Assembly: GCF_014698795.1 (NCBI RefSeq)
Contig: NZ_JACJTR010000008.1
Location: 186,001-250,000, forward strand
Length of the DNA: 64,000 nucleotides
Direction: 5' to 3'
From: Nostoc sp. FACHB-892
GTDB taxonomy: Bacteria > Cyanobacteriota > Cyanobacteriia > Cyanobacteriales > Nostocaceae
Under the pieces are notes generated by a model. It worked only from the letters and a program-made list of their open reading frames with translations. It had not been told where the DNA came from and did not search any database. Position numbers and translations under genes: made by a program. Positions 45,328 to 54,138 of this stretch are shown here, piece after piece. The number at the start of each line of letters is the position of its first letter. Positions within the stretch are counted from its first letter, which is position 1.

Positions 45328-45966
45328 TTAATCAGTAGGTTCGGTGAAAACAACCTCGTAGAGATGAAACTCGTTTTCAGCTAGACCTTGCCAATATTCA
45401 GCTAAGGGTGCATACTTTGGATCTTTGAGGAGTTCCTCGAAATCTGCAAAACTACGCCATTGACCATAGTTGACATTGTGTACGCCATCCAGGGAACGGT
45501 GAAAATTTCCAGATATAAGTCCTGGATTTTGTAATCCAAGTGGTAGGTATTCCCTCTCCAACTCCACCAAGCGTTGCTGATTTTCTGGCTTTACCCGGAA
45601 TTCTGCAAGGTGAATCAAACCACCTTTGGTAATTTTAAGTGTGGCATCATCTGGCAGGGAAACGACGACTTCGTAGACATGGGACTCGTGGATCTGAAAC
45701 TGAAAAACCTTTGCTCCTAGCTTTTGGATTTCGGAATTGTTTACAAATGCTTGGTAGTCTTCCTGAGTTTTCCACTGGGCATAGTTCATCACCCGCACGC
45801 CATCTATACTTTTGTGAATGCTGGATGAGATAAACCCAGGCTGCTGTTTTACCACTGTTGTGAGAAATTCCACAATGTTATCTATCAATTCCTGCTGACG
45901 TTCAGGTTCGACTGCAAAGATAACTATGACTGTAATTACATCGTTGTTCTTGGCTATAATAGGCAT
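45328..45966 (-). CDS. Tandem antibiotic-biosynthesis-monooxygenase (ABM) domain protein
   Basis: This 212-residue protein has two ABM-type ferredoxin-like domains, about 10-105 and 115-210. The repeat is visible in the pairs PGFISSSIHKSIDGVRVMNYAQW / PGLISGNFHRSLDGVHNVNYGQW (each block shorter than it seems in the whole protein) and VYEVVVSLPDD / LYEVVFTEPTD. Single ABM domains usually dimerise, so a fused pair is a built-in dimer. Such proteins act on quinones or aromatic compounds, or in stress detoxification. It lies 23 bases after the old yellow enzyme gene in the same direction, suggesting a shared redox/xenobiotic operon. Confidence 0.87.
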   Translation of the reverse strand: MPIIAKNNDVITVIVIFAVEPERQQELIDNIVEFLTTVVKQQPGFISSSIHKSIDGVRVMNYAQWKTQEDYQAFVNNSEIQKLGAKVFQFQIHESHVYEVVVSLPDDATLKITKGGLIHLAEFRVKPENQQRLVELEREYLPLGLQNPGLISGNFHRSLDGVHNVNYGQWRSFADFEELLKDPKYAPLAEYWQGLAENEFHLYEVVFTEPTD

Positions 45967-45989
45967 TTTGTAGACCTCTTAAAAGAATT

Positions 45990-47090
45990 TTATTTTGGAT
46001 TTAGAGATGATTCTAAAAATGGGTAATCAGTGTATCCTGTTGCATCAGGAGCATAAAATGTCTTTGGATCTGGGGTGTTCAAATGTGTGTTAAGTTCTAA
46101 GCGTTTTGGTAAGTCAGGATTTGCAAGAAATAACTTGCCAAAGGAAACTAAATCTGCATTGTTGCTGGTCAGAATACTATCTCCTGTTGGGCGATCATAG
46201 CCACCATTGGTAACCAAAGTACCTTGGAATATTTTGCGGAAGTAAGGTGTTACGGGGTTCATAACTTCGCGGGTTGCTAAATCGACTTCATTCGGTTCCA
46301 TCAGGTGAAGATAAGCAAGTCCAAAGGGGTTAAGAGCGTTGATGGCATAACTAAAAGTTTCTTGAGGGTTGGAGTCATGCATCCCGTAGAAAGTATTACT
46401 TGGTGAAAGTTTGATCCCAACACGGTTTGCACCCCAAACGCTAGCGACTGCTTCCACAACTTCTAAGAGGAATCGGCTGCGCTTTTCTATTGAACCGCCA
46501 TACTCATCTGTGCGCTGGTTCGAGCCATCTTGGAGGAATTGATCGATTAAATAGCCAAATGCACCGTGAAGTTCAATCCCATCAAAACCAGCCGCCAAGG
46601 CATTTTCTGCACCTCTACGGAATTGCTCGACAATCTCGGAAATTTCTTGGGTTTCTAAAGCACGAGGAGTTTCCAACGATACTTTACCTATGGGTGTATG
46701 GAGTGAGCCAACTCCAGCGATCGCACTAGGAGCAACTGGTAACTCTCCATCTAATAAAGCCGAGTGAGAAACTCTCCCAGAATGCCAAAGTTGCAAAAAA
46801 ATTCTGCCCCCTTGTTCATGTACTGCATTAGTTGTCAACTGCCATCCTGCCACTTGTTCTTCTGAGTAAATTCCTGGGCAGTTGATGTATCCTAAGCTTA
46901 GAGGTGAAACCATTGTACATTCAGTAACAACCAGCCCAGCACTGGCCCGTTGGGCGTAGTAAGTTGCCATCAGCGAGTTTGGGATGCTTGCAATTGCCCG
47001 CAAACGCGTCATCGGTGCCATTACGATCCGGTTTGGTAAGGTGTAAGGGCCAAGCTGAACTGGTGTAAAAAGATTTATATTGGAATTCAT
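45990..47090 (-). CDS. Old yellow enzyme / alkene reductase
   Basis: This 366-residue FMN TIM barrel belongs to the NemA/OYE group. It has LFTPVQLGPYTLPNRIVMAPMTR at the start (typical; quoted in part as YTLPNRIVMAPMTR), then GGRIFLQLWHSGRVSH. The substrate-binding block reads ELHGAFGYLIDQFLQDGSN and the FMN-phosphate region FGKLFLANPDLP. In most family members the second block is HGANGYL; here Phe replaces the Asn, so only one of the two usual substrate hydrogen-bond donors is kept. It would reduce activated C=C bonds with NADPH. It is followed by the double ABM gene, 23 bases downstream. Confidence 0.92.
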   Translation of the reverse strand: MNSNINLFTPVQLGPYTLPNRIVMAPMTRLRAIASIPNSLMATYYAQRASAGLVVTECTMVSPLSLGYINCPGIYSEEQVAGWQLTTNAVHEQGGRIFLQLWHSGRVSHSALLDGELPVAPSAIAGVGSLHTPIGKVSLETPRALETQEISEIVEQFRRGAENALAAGFDGIELHGAFGYLIDQFLQDGSNQRTDEYGGSIEKRSRFLLEVVEAVASVWGANRVGIKLSPSNTFYGMHDSNPQETFSYAINALNPFGLAYLHLMEPNEVDLATREVMNPVTPYFRKIFQGTLVTNGGYDRPTGDSILTSNNADLVSFGKLFLANPDLPKRLELNTHLNTPDPKTFYAPDATGYTDYPFLESSLNPK

Positions 47091-47186
47091 GGCTGAAATC
47101 TCATTAGTAGATTAACGGCGTTATACATTACTGGCTGAGGTTTTGAAACGGGGAATATTGGTTTTATGAGGAAAGCTTCAATCGCC

Positions 47187-47927
47187 TCATGCGATTCCAC
47201 CGTTTACACGGATGTTTTGCCCAGTGATCCATCTGGCTTCGTCGCTAGCGAGGAACGCTACTACATCGGCAATTTCTTGCACATCTCCTAGTTTGCCAAA
47301 AGCAGCCATTTGGGCTAAACGATCTATCTGTTCTTGTGTTTTGCCTTCTCGAAACATTTCTGTATCGGTGGGGCCAGGAGAAATAACATTAACTGCGATC
47401 GCTTTTGAACCCAATTCTTTAGCTAGTACCCGTGTGATTTGTTCAACAGCACCCTTGGTTCCGACATAGGCACTATAAGTTGGCAGCATCATCGCCGTAG
47501 TTGATGAAGAAAAGTTGATAATCCGCCCCCCTTCTGCCATGTGTTGCGCGGCTTGTTGACAAGTAAAATAAGTGCCTTTGACGTTAATGGCAAAAATCGC
47601 ATCGAAATCTTCTTCACTTACCTGACTAATTGGTTTATAGAGGGCGATTCCGGCATTGTTGATCAAAATATCGACTTTACCAAAACGCTCAAGTGTTTGC
47701 TCAAATAACCGTTGAATGTCGGGTACTTTGCTAACATCAGCTTGTACAGCGATCGCTTCTACTTCCAACTTTTCTATTTCTGCAACAACTTCCTGTGCTT
47801 TGCCTGCATTACCCGCATAGTTAACGACAATAGATGCGCCGTTACCAGCTAATTTTAGTGCGATCGCTCGTCCAATTCCCCGCGATGCACCAGTAATAAT
47901 TGCAACTTTTCCGGCTATTGATGCCAT
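47187..47927 (-). CDS. Short-chain dehydrogenase/reductase (FabG-like)
   Basis: This 246-residue classical SDR has the cofactor loop ITGASRGIGRA at residues 10-20, NNAG at about 90, catalytic Ser in FSSSTTAM and Tyr-x-x-x-Lys in YVGTKGAV, and the end WITGQNIRVNGG typical of FabG-like reductases. The cofactor is probably NADP(H). It lies upstream of, and in the same direction as, the OYE and ABM genes, with about 96 bases between; it may belong to the same stress/xenobiotic group. Exact substrate unknown. Confidence 0.92.
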   Translation of the reverse strand: MASIAGKVAIITGASRGIGRAIALKLAGNGASIVVNYAGNAGKAQEVVAEIEKLEVEAIAVQADVSKVPDIQRLFEQTLERFGKVDILINNAGIALYKPISQVSEEDFDAIFAINVKGTYFTCQQAAQHMAEGGRIINFSSSTTAMMLPTYSAYVGTKGAVEQITRVLAKELGSKAIAVNVISPGPTDTEMFREGKTQEQIDRLAQMAAFGKLGDVQEIADVVAFLASDEARWITGQNIRVNGGIA

Positions 47928-48213
47928 AAATTAATCTGGTTTTATTTTGGTGAACCAAAGTCATTATCTGCTGTTAAGATACTGTATCAAGGTTAAATTT
48001 AGCGATCGCTGGTAAAATGCCAACTTCATGCAAGCGAAAATCCCGCCAGCGACTTCAAGTAATTGCCAGGCGGGAGAAATAGAAATATTTTGCAATATCT
48101 GAGGATAAGTACGCTCTCTTCACGGCAGATTAAAGTTTGACGCAGCTTGGCGAATCTTGTTGAATATGTTCAACCAAAAGCTGATCTAATTTATCAAATC
48201 TGCGTAGATTACA

Positions 48214-48672
48214 TTATTTTAAGAAGAGATTTTCTCGACTTCCGCCAAATTGAAGATTTGATGGACTTAGCGGGCAGGTTGGACTAGGTAAGAGTGTTCC
48301 ATTTAAAGTAAAAGTAGTTCCATTGGAATTCATCCCACTACCACTTATCCCTGGAGCTGAAACAAAATCTCCTATTACTTGACCGTTAAGTGCGATACTT
48401 ACTAATGCTGAAGGGGGGGTGACTGCTCTCCAAGTTGCCTGATTGTTACCATTAGAAGTAGTATAAGTAGCGTTTTGCCCAAGAAAGCGTAAGGTACCAT
48501 TGCTGTTAAATTGAAAACAAGCAGTAAAATTATCTCCTAGACTCGAATTAACGCTGACAGTGTAGCTTTTGCCCTCCACTCCAGCTTGTACTGGCGCAGC
48601 AAACAACATTATTTGCCCAAGTAAACAAGTTAAAAATAAACCACATTTAGATTGAATCATTCGCACTGACAT
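48214..48672 (-). CDS. Secreted hypothetical protein
   Basis: This 152-residue protein has a signal peptide: basic start (RMIQSKCG), hydrophobic core LFLTCLLGQIMLFAA and a likely cleavage after VQAG or VQA. The mature part is rich in Ser, Asn, Thr and Gly (SNGTLRFLGQNATYTTSNGNN) and probably beta-sheet. It resembles no family I can name. AGGCAACC lies before the ATG at 48672. It is a single gene, reading away from the MITE-like element. Confidence 0.7.
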   Translation of the reverse strand: MSVRMIQSKCGLFLTCLLGQIMLFAAPVQAGVEGKSYTVSVNSSLGDNFTACFQFNSNGTLRFLGQNATYTTSNGNNQATWRAVTPPSALVSIALNGQVIGDFVSAPGISGSGMNSNGTTFTLNGTLLPSPTCPLSPSNLQFGGSRENLFLK

Positions 48673-48739
48673 AATTGGTTGCCTGTTTTACGTAATTAAG
48701 TAATTGCTTGCCTTTGCCCATTGGTGACAGCTTAAGCTA

Positions 48740-48931
48740 ATACCAATTTAATGTGAAGTTGCATATATCTTGATCCCCCTAAATCCCCTTTCAAAAGGGG
48801 GACTTTGAGAGATTTTTCTGATTACCCCCTTATTAAGGGGAGCCAGCGCGGTCTTGGGGTCTCCCCAAGTGGAGCGACTGGCGTGGGCTAGAGGGGATCA
48901 AATTCTATGCAGCCTCATAAAAAATTGGTAT
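48740..48931. mobile_element. MITE-like palindromic element
   Basis: About 192 bases with long imperfect terminal inverted repeats: outer ATACCAATTT / AAATTGGTAT, then inner TTGATCCCC (48770-48778) / GGGGATCAA (48893-48901). Between them are further hairpins (CCCCTTTCAAAAGGGG; GTCTTGGGGTCTCCCCAAG). No coding sequence. The pattern is of a non-autonomous miniature element or large repeat palindrome as common in Nostoc-type genomes. A target-site duplication was not established. Confidence 0.6.
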
Positions 48932-49325
48932 AAGGTTATTAACCATTTGTTAATAAATAATGGCGCTTAAAATTTACTCATAACCGAGGTTGGAAACACA
49001 AATTTTCAGCCTACGATGTCTACGGACCCTATTTAAAAGCATCGCTCGTTTTTATCTTTTCTTTAAAGCTTAATTAAATACTCGATAACATGAATATTTA
49101 TAGCCTAATTACGATTTACAAAACGAATTATATCATTATAAATACTTTTTTTGAGAGAGAAGAATAAGCGTCAAAGCGAAGTTTATTCCACATAAAGATG
49201 TGGAGCGGCTACTCTACGAGTTCTCCAACGTAGTACCCGTAGGGCACCAAAACTGCTATAGTTAACGCTCTTGAGTAGGTATTGGTACAAGACAAGATTG
49301 ACAACTTATCCTCCACTCCCTTTAA
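48932..49325. other. Gene-free stretch
   Basis: About 390 AT-rich bases between the MITE-like element and the RND-adaptor gene's 3' end. Around 49180-49250 there is a small hairpin (CCACAT-AAAG-ATGTGG) and repeat-like sequence (GGCTACTCTACGAG, GTAGTACCCGTAGGGCAC). No gene seen. Confidence 0.5.
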
Positions 49326-50636
49326 TTAATATTCTGGAACGATCGCAACACCATCCCTAAGATTAAGCAATCCTGAGATAATAACTTTATCTTCTGGCTG
49401 TAACCCTTCAATAACTTGATAATGATTATCTTTGATCTCGCCTAGCTTCACTCGCTTTTGCCGAGCTACTTGTTGGGATACACCTTGGGGAGATGTTTCT
49501 GTTTCAACAACATAAACAAAAGTGTCTCCCCCTATACGAGTCATTGCAGTTGTGGGGATTAAAATTCCGGGGCGCTGATTCCAGAATACTCTAGCCCTTA
49601 CCAATTGATCTGCACGTAACTGACCGTTAGGGTTATCAAAAAGTGCTTTTATCAGTATTCCTTGTGTTTCATTACTAGCACTAGGTGCAATAAAAAATAC
49701 TCTACTTCTACCTAGTTTTTGACCTTGTGCGTTCATAACTTCCACTGGCATTCCCTTACGCAATTGGGGCCCTTGCTGTAATGGCACAGAAATATTGACT
49801 TCTAAAGGTCGATTTTGCGTGATATTAACTAATGGTGTGGAAGTGTTAACTAAATCACCTACTTTCACAGCAATGTTGCCAACAGTGCCACTAAAGGGAG
49901 CGATCATTTTGTCAGACTGGAGATTCCCTTGTTGTGGAATATTTACATTAGCTTGTTGCAAAGTTTGTTCAGCCTGCAATATGTTGGCTCGTTGTGCTTG
50001 AATCCTGGAATCAATTGCATCAAGATTAGTTTTAGCATTGGCAAGCCGATCAGCAAACTGATTGCGAGTCTGTCGAGATACGGCTCCTTCTTCAGCTAGG
50101 GTAACAAACTTTTCGTAGTTCTGCTGGTACAATTGCACATTGGCAACAAAGGATGGTCGTTGTGCTTCTAGAGATTTGAGTATGGCGCGGGCATTTTCCA
50201 GTTGCACTAAAAATCCTTGAGGTATAGCATTGCTTCTACTAACACCTGCTTGTGAGATAGGATCTACTTGGAGAATTGCCGCTCCTGCTGCGACTCGATC
50301 TCCCGATTTGACAAATATCTGGGTAACTTGGCCCTGAATCCTCGGCTGGAGCGTGACTGAGCGCTGGGACTTGAGGCTAGCAATAAAATCTGAACTTTCC
50401 TCAATAATACCGCTTTGTACTGTTGATATTTTGACTCTTACCCCTTGAAGTTGAGCATTAGCAGTTGAAGGTGCTGAATTTTGTGGAGTCAACAAACGCC
50501 AAACTAAAACTGCTCCGCCCCCTAACAATAGTAATGCAGCTAAAACCCAAAGCCACCGCCGTTTTCCAGAAGGTGGCTCAAATGGTGTTTGTGGAGCTTT
50601 GTCTCCAAAATCAGTTTGAGGCTCAGGGGATGTCAT
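49326..50636 (-). CDS. RND-type efflux periplasmic adaptor (HlyD/AcrA-like)
   Basis: This 436-residue protein has one N-terminal transmembrane helix (LWVLAALLLLGGGAVLVW, about 28-45) with a cytosolic proline-rich start. It then has the barrel-sandwich lipoyl half (VTLQPRIQGQVTQIFVKSGDRVAAG), a helical hairpin rich in Gln and Ala (about 140-235), the second lipoyl half (APFSGTVGNIAVKVGDLV) and the beta-barrel domain. This is the normal adaptor layout that links an inner-membrane pump to an outer-membrane channel. No RND pump or TolC-like gene is next to it in the window, so the partner is elsewhere. Confidence 0.9.
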   Translation of the reverse strand: MTSPEPQTDFGDKAPQTPFEPPSGKRRWLWVLAALLLLGGGAVLVWRLLTPQNSAPSTANAQLQGVRVKISTVQSGIIEESSDFIASLKSQRSVTLQPRIQGQVTQIFVKSGDRVAAGAAILQVDPISQAGVSRSNAIPQGFLVQLENARAILKSLEAQRPSFVANVQLYQQNYEKFVTLAEEGAVSRQTRNQFADRLANAKTNLDAIDSRIQAQRANILQAEQTLQQANVNIPQQGNLQSDKMIAPFSGTVGNIAVKVGDLVNTSTPLVNITQNRPLEVNISVPLQQGPQLRKGMPVEVMNAQGQKLGRSRVFFIAPSASNETQGILIKALFDNPNGQLRADQLVRARVFWNQRPGILIPTTAMTRIGGDTFVYVVETETSPQGVSQQVARQKRVKLGEIKDNHYQVIEGLQPEDKVIISGLLNLRDGVAIVPEY

Positions 50637-50838
50637 GGCTTATGAGGAATTTAAGGAACAAATTAACTAGAATTAAATCAATATTTCATCTGTTGATATG
50701 AAAATTACTGATTTAGCATGAGGTTTTGTTGCAAATTATATGTTATCCCATCCAAATATATAATTTTGATGATTCCACCTAAATCTACCGAAAGGTCAAT
50801 TCCTGCAAGATAATATAGGAATCTGCTCTGGCAAAATA

Positions 50839-51090
50839 ACTTGTATTACCAACATCTTGCCATCCATAGAGAAAATGACGATATTTGTAACCAACAGCTT
50901 AACGTTGTTTATTAATATCACGATATTTGTAACTAACAGCTTGACGTTGCTTATTAACATTACGTCATTCATAGAAAACATCACGACGTTTGTGACCAAC
51001 GGCTTGATGTTTCTTATTAACATTCCGCATTTTATAAAGAACATTACGATATTTGTCACAAATATAAAAATATTTGTAGATAACATTAAG
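50839..51090. repeat. Tandem array of twelve 21-nt units (array A)
   Basis: Exactly twelve 21-base units in register. Two related types recur: ATATTTGTAACCAACAGCTT-like (50881, 50923, 50986) and ACGTTGTTTATTAATATCAC-like (50902, 50944, 51007), mixed with shorter-match units. Most end in ACG or TTG. Both strands stay open through the array, giving heptad peptides such as ITIFVTN. No conserved-repeat/unique-spacer pattern exists, so it is not CRISPR. It ends 290 bases before the small gene at 51381. Confidence 0.85.
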
Positions 51091-51380
51091 ACTGTGGTTA
51101 GTCAAAAAAGAGGAAAAGGAGCAGGGGACAGGGGGACAAGGGGACAAGGTGACTTTTGAGAACTCTTGCAACAAGTCTTTCCCCTTATCCCCAATTCTCC
51201 TTGTCCCCAAGTCCTCTTCCCAATGCCCCCTGCCCTTCAGTGAGACACAAATTCAGAATAATTACTTAATTTTTTACAAAATCTTCTCAGAAAAAACATG
51301 ATTTTCTGCGAATTTTGCTGAACCATAATCCAGCCTTTTGAAGACAGAATAATACTACAACACTTTACAAGAAAAAAATT

Positions 51381-51743
51381 ATGCCTCGTCAGAAGCGTGC
51401 ATCTCGCGTTTTAGAAAAAGCTCAGTTAAGATTGTCTGGACTAAAAGCTATCGATCCACAAATAGATTTTGGGGATGCTAAAAACTTAAACAATCTCACA
51501 CAACAAATTGACCAGTTACGTACTAAAATTGATAGTTATAACACTGCACTATCTGTGATTGATGCTTCCAAAACTGATATTGAACAGCTAGAAAAAAGCT
51601 TGGGCAGTTTGTGTGAAATGATGCTCTTGGCGGTAGCAGCAAAATACGGTAAAGACAGCAGTCAATATGAAATGGCTGGTGGTGTTCGCAAGAGCAATCG
51701 CATTCGCAAAAGCACAGTTACTCGTTTAAAATCTCTTGCATAA
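51381..51743 (+). CDS. Small helical conserved protein (paralog A)
   Basis: This 120-residue protein has a basic N-terminus (MPRQKRASRVLEKA), then IDPQIDFG, a long coiled-coil-like middle (about 35-80, IDQLRTKIDSYNTALSVID) and a conserved end block MMLLAVAAKYGKDSSQYEMAGGV with a basic tail. It is clearly related to the protein at 61210-61656: R-x-KR-x-S-x-VLEKA, YNTALS, MLL-x-VA-x-x-YGK-x-S-x-x-Y-x-MAGGV. I know no function for this family. About 290 bases upstream lies the 21-nt array A, and its paralog also has a 21-nt array upstream. Basic ends and a coil could suit nucleic-acid or filament binding; that is inference. Confidence 0.8.
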   Translation: MPRQKRASRVLEKAQLRLSGLKAIDPQIDFGDAKNLNNLTQQIDQLRTKIDSYNTALSVIDASKTDIEQLEKSLGSLCEMMLLAVAAKYGKDSSQYEMAGGVRKSNRIRKSTVTRLKSLA

Positions 51744-51767
51744 GCAGTCAATTTTTTTAACGTAGAT

Positions 51768-51846
51768 GCAAAGCGGCTTTGCCAACGCGCACCATCTCGT
51801 AGAGAGAAAGCATAGTAGCGATGTCTACGACGGGCTGCGCCTACGC
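51768..51846. repeat. Interspersed repeat, intergenic copy
   Basis: Bases from GATGCAAAGCGGCTTTGCC to GGGCTGCGCCTACGC form a compound of the repeat type seen across the window. The final 29 bases (51818-51846) match the copy inside the Uma2 gene with a single mismatch and the rubrerythrin copy with five. It lies between the small paralog-A gene and the GHL10 gene. Confidence 0.7.
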
Positions 51847-51867
51847 ACTCATAGATAGCACTTTGGT

Positions 51868-53916
51868 TTAACTAACTGTAATAACAGTTCCTAGACTCTC
51901 ATTCGCCAATCTATCAACCGCACACACGGCATAAGTTCCCGCTTGTTGGACGGTAGCGAAGGTTGTGCCAGCAGACAAAATTTGCTGAATTGTCCAAGTA
52001 TCGCCAGTTTGCCGATAAAGTGTCCAAGAACGAACTGGCTGATTATCTCCAGGCTGCCAACTTAGTTTGCGGTTATTAACTTGTAGTTCAATAGGTGGAG
52101 AGGGCGGTTTTGTATCCTGCCAAGACAAAGTTGGAGCTAGCGCAGGTTTGTTATAAAGCAGACTTTGGAATTTATCAGCAATGCCTTGACTATTTTCCGT
52201 CAAAACACCGACATTAAAGAAGATATTCCCTAGTGACAACCTTCCAGCTTGGCTACGACTAATTTTCACCTGCTTTTCAATCTCATCACTCTCTCGACTT
52301 TTGTTGCTTGGTTCTGTCAGATTGTTACCAGCGTAAACGTGTCTTTGCTTTGTATTTATCTGTGTCCACCACTGTAGCAACACCGAATAACTTTGTTGTG
52401 GTTGGTCTGTACGCCAGTAAAGTTGAGGGGCAATATAATCAATCCAGCCTTCTTCTAACCATTTCTTCGCGTCAGCATACAGCACATTGTAAGCATCCAA
52501 CCCAGTAATACCAGCTGGTTGTCCGGGGCGATAAATCCCAAAGGGACTGATACCAAATTTTACGTCGGATTTGGTTGTTTTAATTCCCTGCCAAAGGCGC
52601 TGTACCATTTTGTTAACATTGTCTCGTCGCCAGTCGCCAAGGCTGAGTGTACCACCAGCTGCTTTATATGCAGCATAAGTTTTGTCATCGGGGAAAGACT
52701 GTCCCTCGATGGGATATGGATAGAAATAATCATCTAAGTGAATGCCATCAACATCGTAGCGCTTCACTACATCAAGAATTACGTTGTAAGCTCTATCTTG
52801 AACTATTTTCAGTCCTGGATCCATCCAACGTTGAGTTTTCCACAAATAAACGCTTTCTGGATTGGTAGCTGCTATGTGGGGACGGACTGTTTTAGCTGGG
52901 TTGGTGGAAGTGCTAGCGCGGTAGGGATTAAACCAAGCATGAAGTTCAATATTGCGCTTGTGACATTCTGCGATCGCAAAGGCTAAAGGATCATAAAATG
53001 GTTCTGGTGCTTTCCCCTGAGTTCCTGTAATCCAGGCACTCCAAGGCTCTAATTGGGATTCATATAAAGCGTCTCCCTCTGGTCGCACCTGGAAGATGAG
53101 GGCATTGAAGTTTAGCGCTTGTAATTTACTAATAATCTCGCTGAGTTCAGCTTTTTGTTGGGCAACAGAAAGTCCTGCCTTGGAAGGCCAATTACTATAC
53201 CACACTGACGCTACCCATGCCCCCCGAAATTCCCGACTATGATTTACCTTAACGCTACCGACAGGTGTGGGCGTTGGTGTCGGTGTTGGTGTGGGCGTTG
53301 GCGTTGGCGGCTGCACTAGGTAACTAGAGGTAATTTTTTCTGCCTCACCTAAATACACCAAAGCTTGATAAATAATCACTGCCACATCTGCACGGGTGGC
53401 TGCGACATTGGGACTGAGTAATTTTATATTGGGAAAACTAACCACTAATCCAGCTCTGGTGGCAATAGCTACCTGATTTATACCATACCCAGGAATTTGA
53501 ACAGAATCTTGATAAATTTGTGGGAGTGCTGAGAGGAGGTCAGGTTTTACCTTGGTGGCAATTTCTAAGCCTGCTACCAAAGAAACTAAAACTTCTACCC
53601 TTGTAATTCGGTTAGCAAAACGGAAACTTTTATCAGGAAACCCGCTAATAAATGCTTTTTCGTAAGCGTTTTTAATGGCGGCGGCTGCCCAATAATCAGT
53701 TGGTACATCAACAAAGGGAATATACTGCCGTTTCTTGGTAACTGTCGGGAATGCCTTAGCGATGATGGCGGCAAATTCAGCGCGAGTGAGTGAGTTATCG
53801 GGACGATAAGTGCCGTTAGGCAATCCACTGACAATACCACGTTGGGCTAAGGCTGTAATAAATAAGCGTGCCCAATGGTTTTGAATATCCGAGAAGGGAA
53901 TAGCAATTGATACCAT
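51868..53916 (-). CDS. SLH-anchored GHL10-family glycoside hydrolase
   Basis: This protein has 682 residues. Three S-layer-homology motifs occupy about 1-195 (IQNHWARLFITALAQRGIVSG; YRPDNSLTRAEFAAII; next copies FVDVPTDYWAAAAIKNAYEKAFISG and a third, more diverged). A threonine-proline linker (TPTPTPTP, about 207-221) leads to a GHL10/YddW-type hydrolase TIM barrel (about 228-560). This has FRGAWVASVWYSNWP, HAWFNPYRAST, DGIHLDDYFYPYP and WIDYIAPQLYW. A C-terminal fibronectin-III-like part follows. The linker DNA is a GT-rich simple repeat. It probably binds the cell wall by SLH and cleaves a wall glycan. No N-terminal signal peptide is visible. Confidence 0.88.
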   Translation of the reverse strand: MVSIAIPFSDIQNHWARLFITALAQRGIVSGLPNGTYRPDNSLTRAEFAAIIAKAFPTVTKKRQYIPFVDVPTDYWAAAAIKNAYEKAFISGFPDKSFRFANRITRVEVLVSLVAGLEIATKVKPDLLSALPQIYQDSVQIPGYGINQVAIATRAGLVVSFPNIKLLSPNVAATRADVAVIIYQALVYLGEAEKITSSYLVQPPTPTPTPTPTPTPTPVGSVKVNHSREFRGAWVASVWYSNWPSKAGLSVAQQKAELSEIISKLQALNFNALIFQVRPEGDALYESQLEPWSAWITGTQGKAPEPFYDPLAFAIAECHKRNIELHAWFNPYRASTSTNPAKTVRPHIAATNPESVYLWKTQRWMDPGLKIVQDRAYNVILDVVKRYDVDGIHLDDYFYPYPIEGQSFPDDKTYAAYKAAGGTLSLGDWRRDNVNKMVQRLWQGIKTTKSDVKFGISPFGIYRPGQPAGITGLDAYNVLYADAKKWLEEGWIDYIAPQLYWRTDQPQQSYSVLLQWWTQINTKQRHVYAGNNLTEPSNKSRESDEIEKQVKISRSQAGRLSLGNIFFNVGVLTENSQGIADKFQSLLYNKPALAPTLSWQDTKPPSPPIELQVNNRKLSWQPGDNQPVRSWTLYRQTGDTWTIQQILSAGTTFATVQQAGTYAVCAVDRLANESLGTVITVS

Positions 53917-54138
53917 TGTTGATTGCAGCTAGCTGGCCTTGATTTTAATTCCTTAGTTAATTTAGCAATATATCCGAGCGATCGCTGCTGCAATGTCTTA
54001 GTAAACTTTCACTACTTAAGTTTGTTTGGGCATTAGGCATGGGGCATTGGGCATTGGCAGTGGTTATTATTTTCCTTGCTCCCCCTGCTCCCTGCTCCCT
54101 GCCCCCTGCTCCCCTGCCTCTTCCCCCACTCCTATGTA

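Noticed and set aside
50796..51086. Heptad-repeat protein encoded by array A on either strand
   Set aside because: Open frames on both strands follow from the 21-base period; no ribosome site or conserved ends support translation.
50839..51090. CRISPR array
   Set aside because: Units follow each other directly with no unique spacers, and unit types alternate; no cas genes are near.
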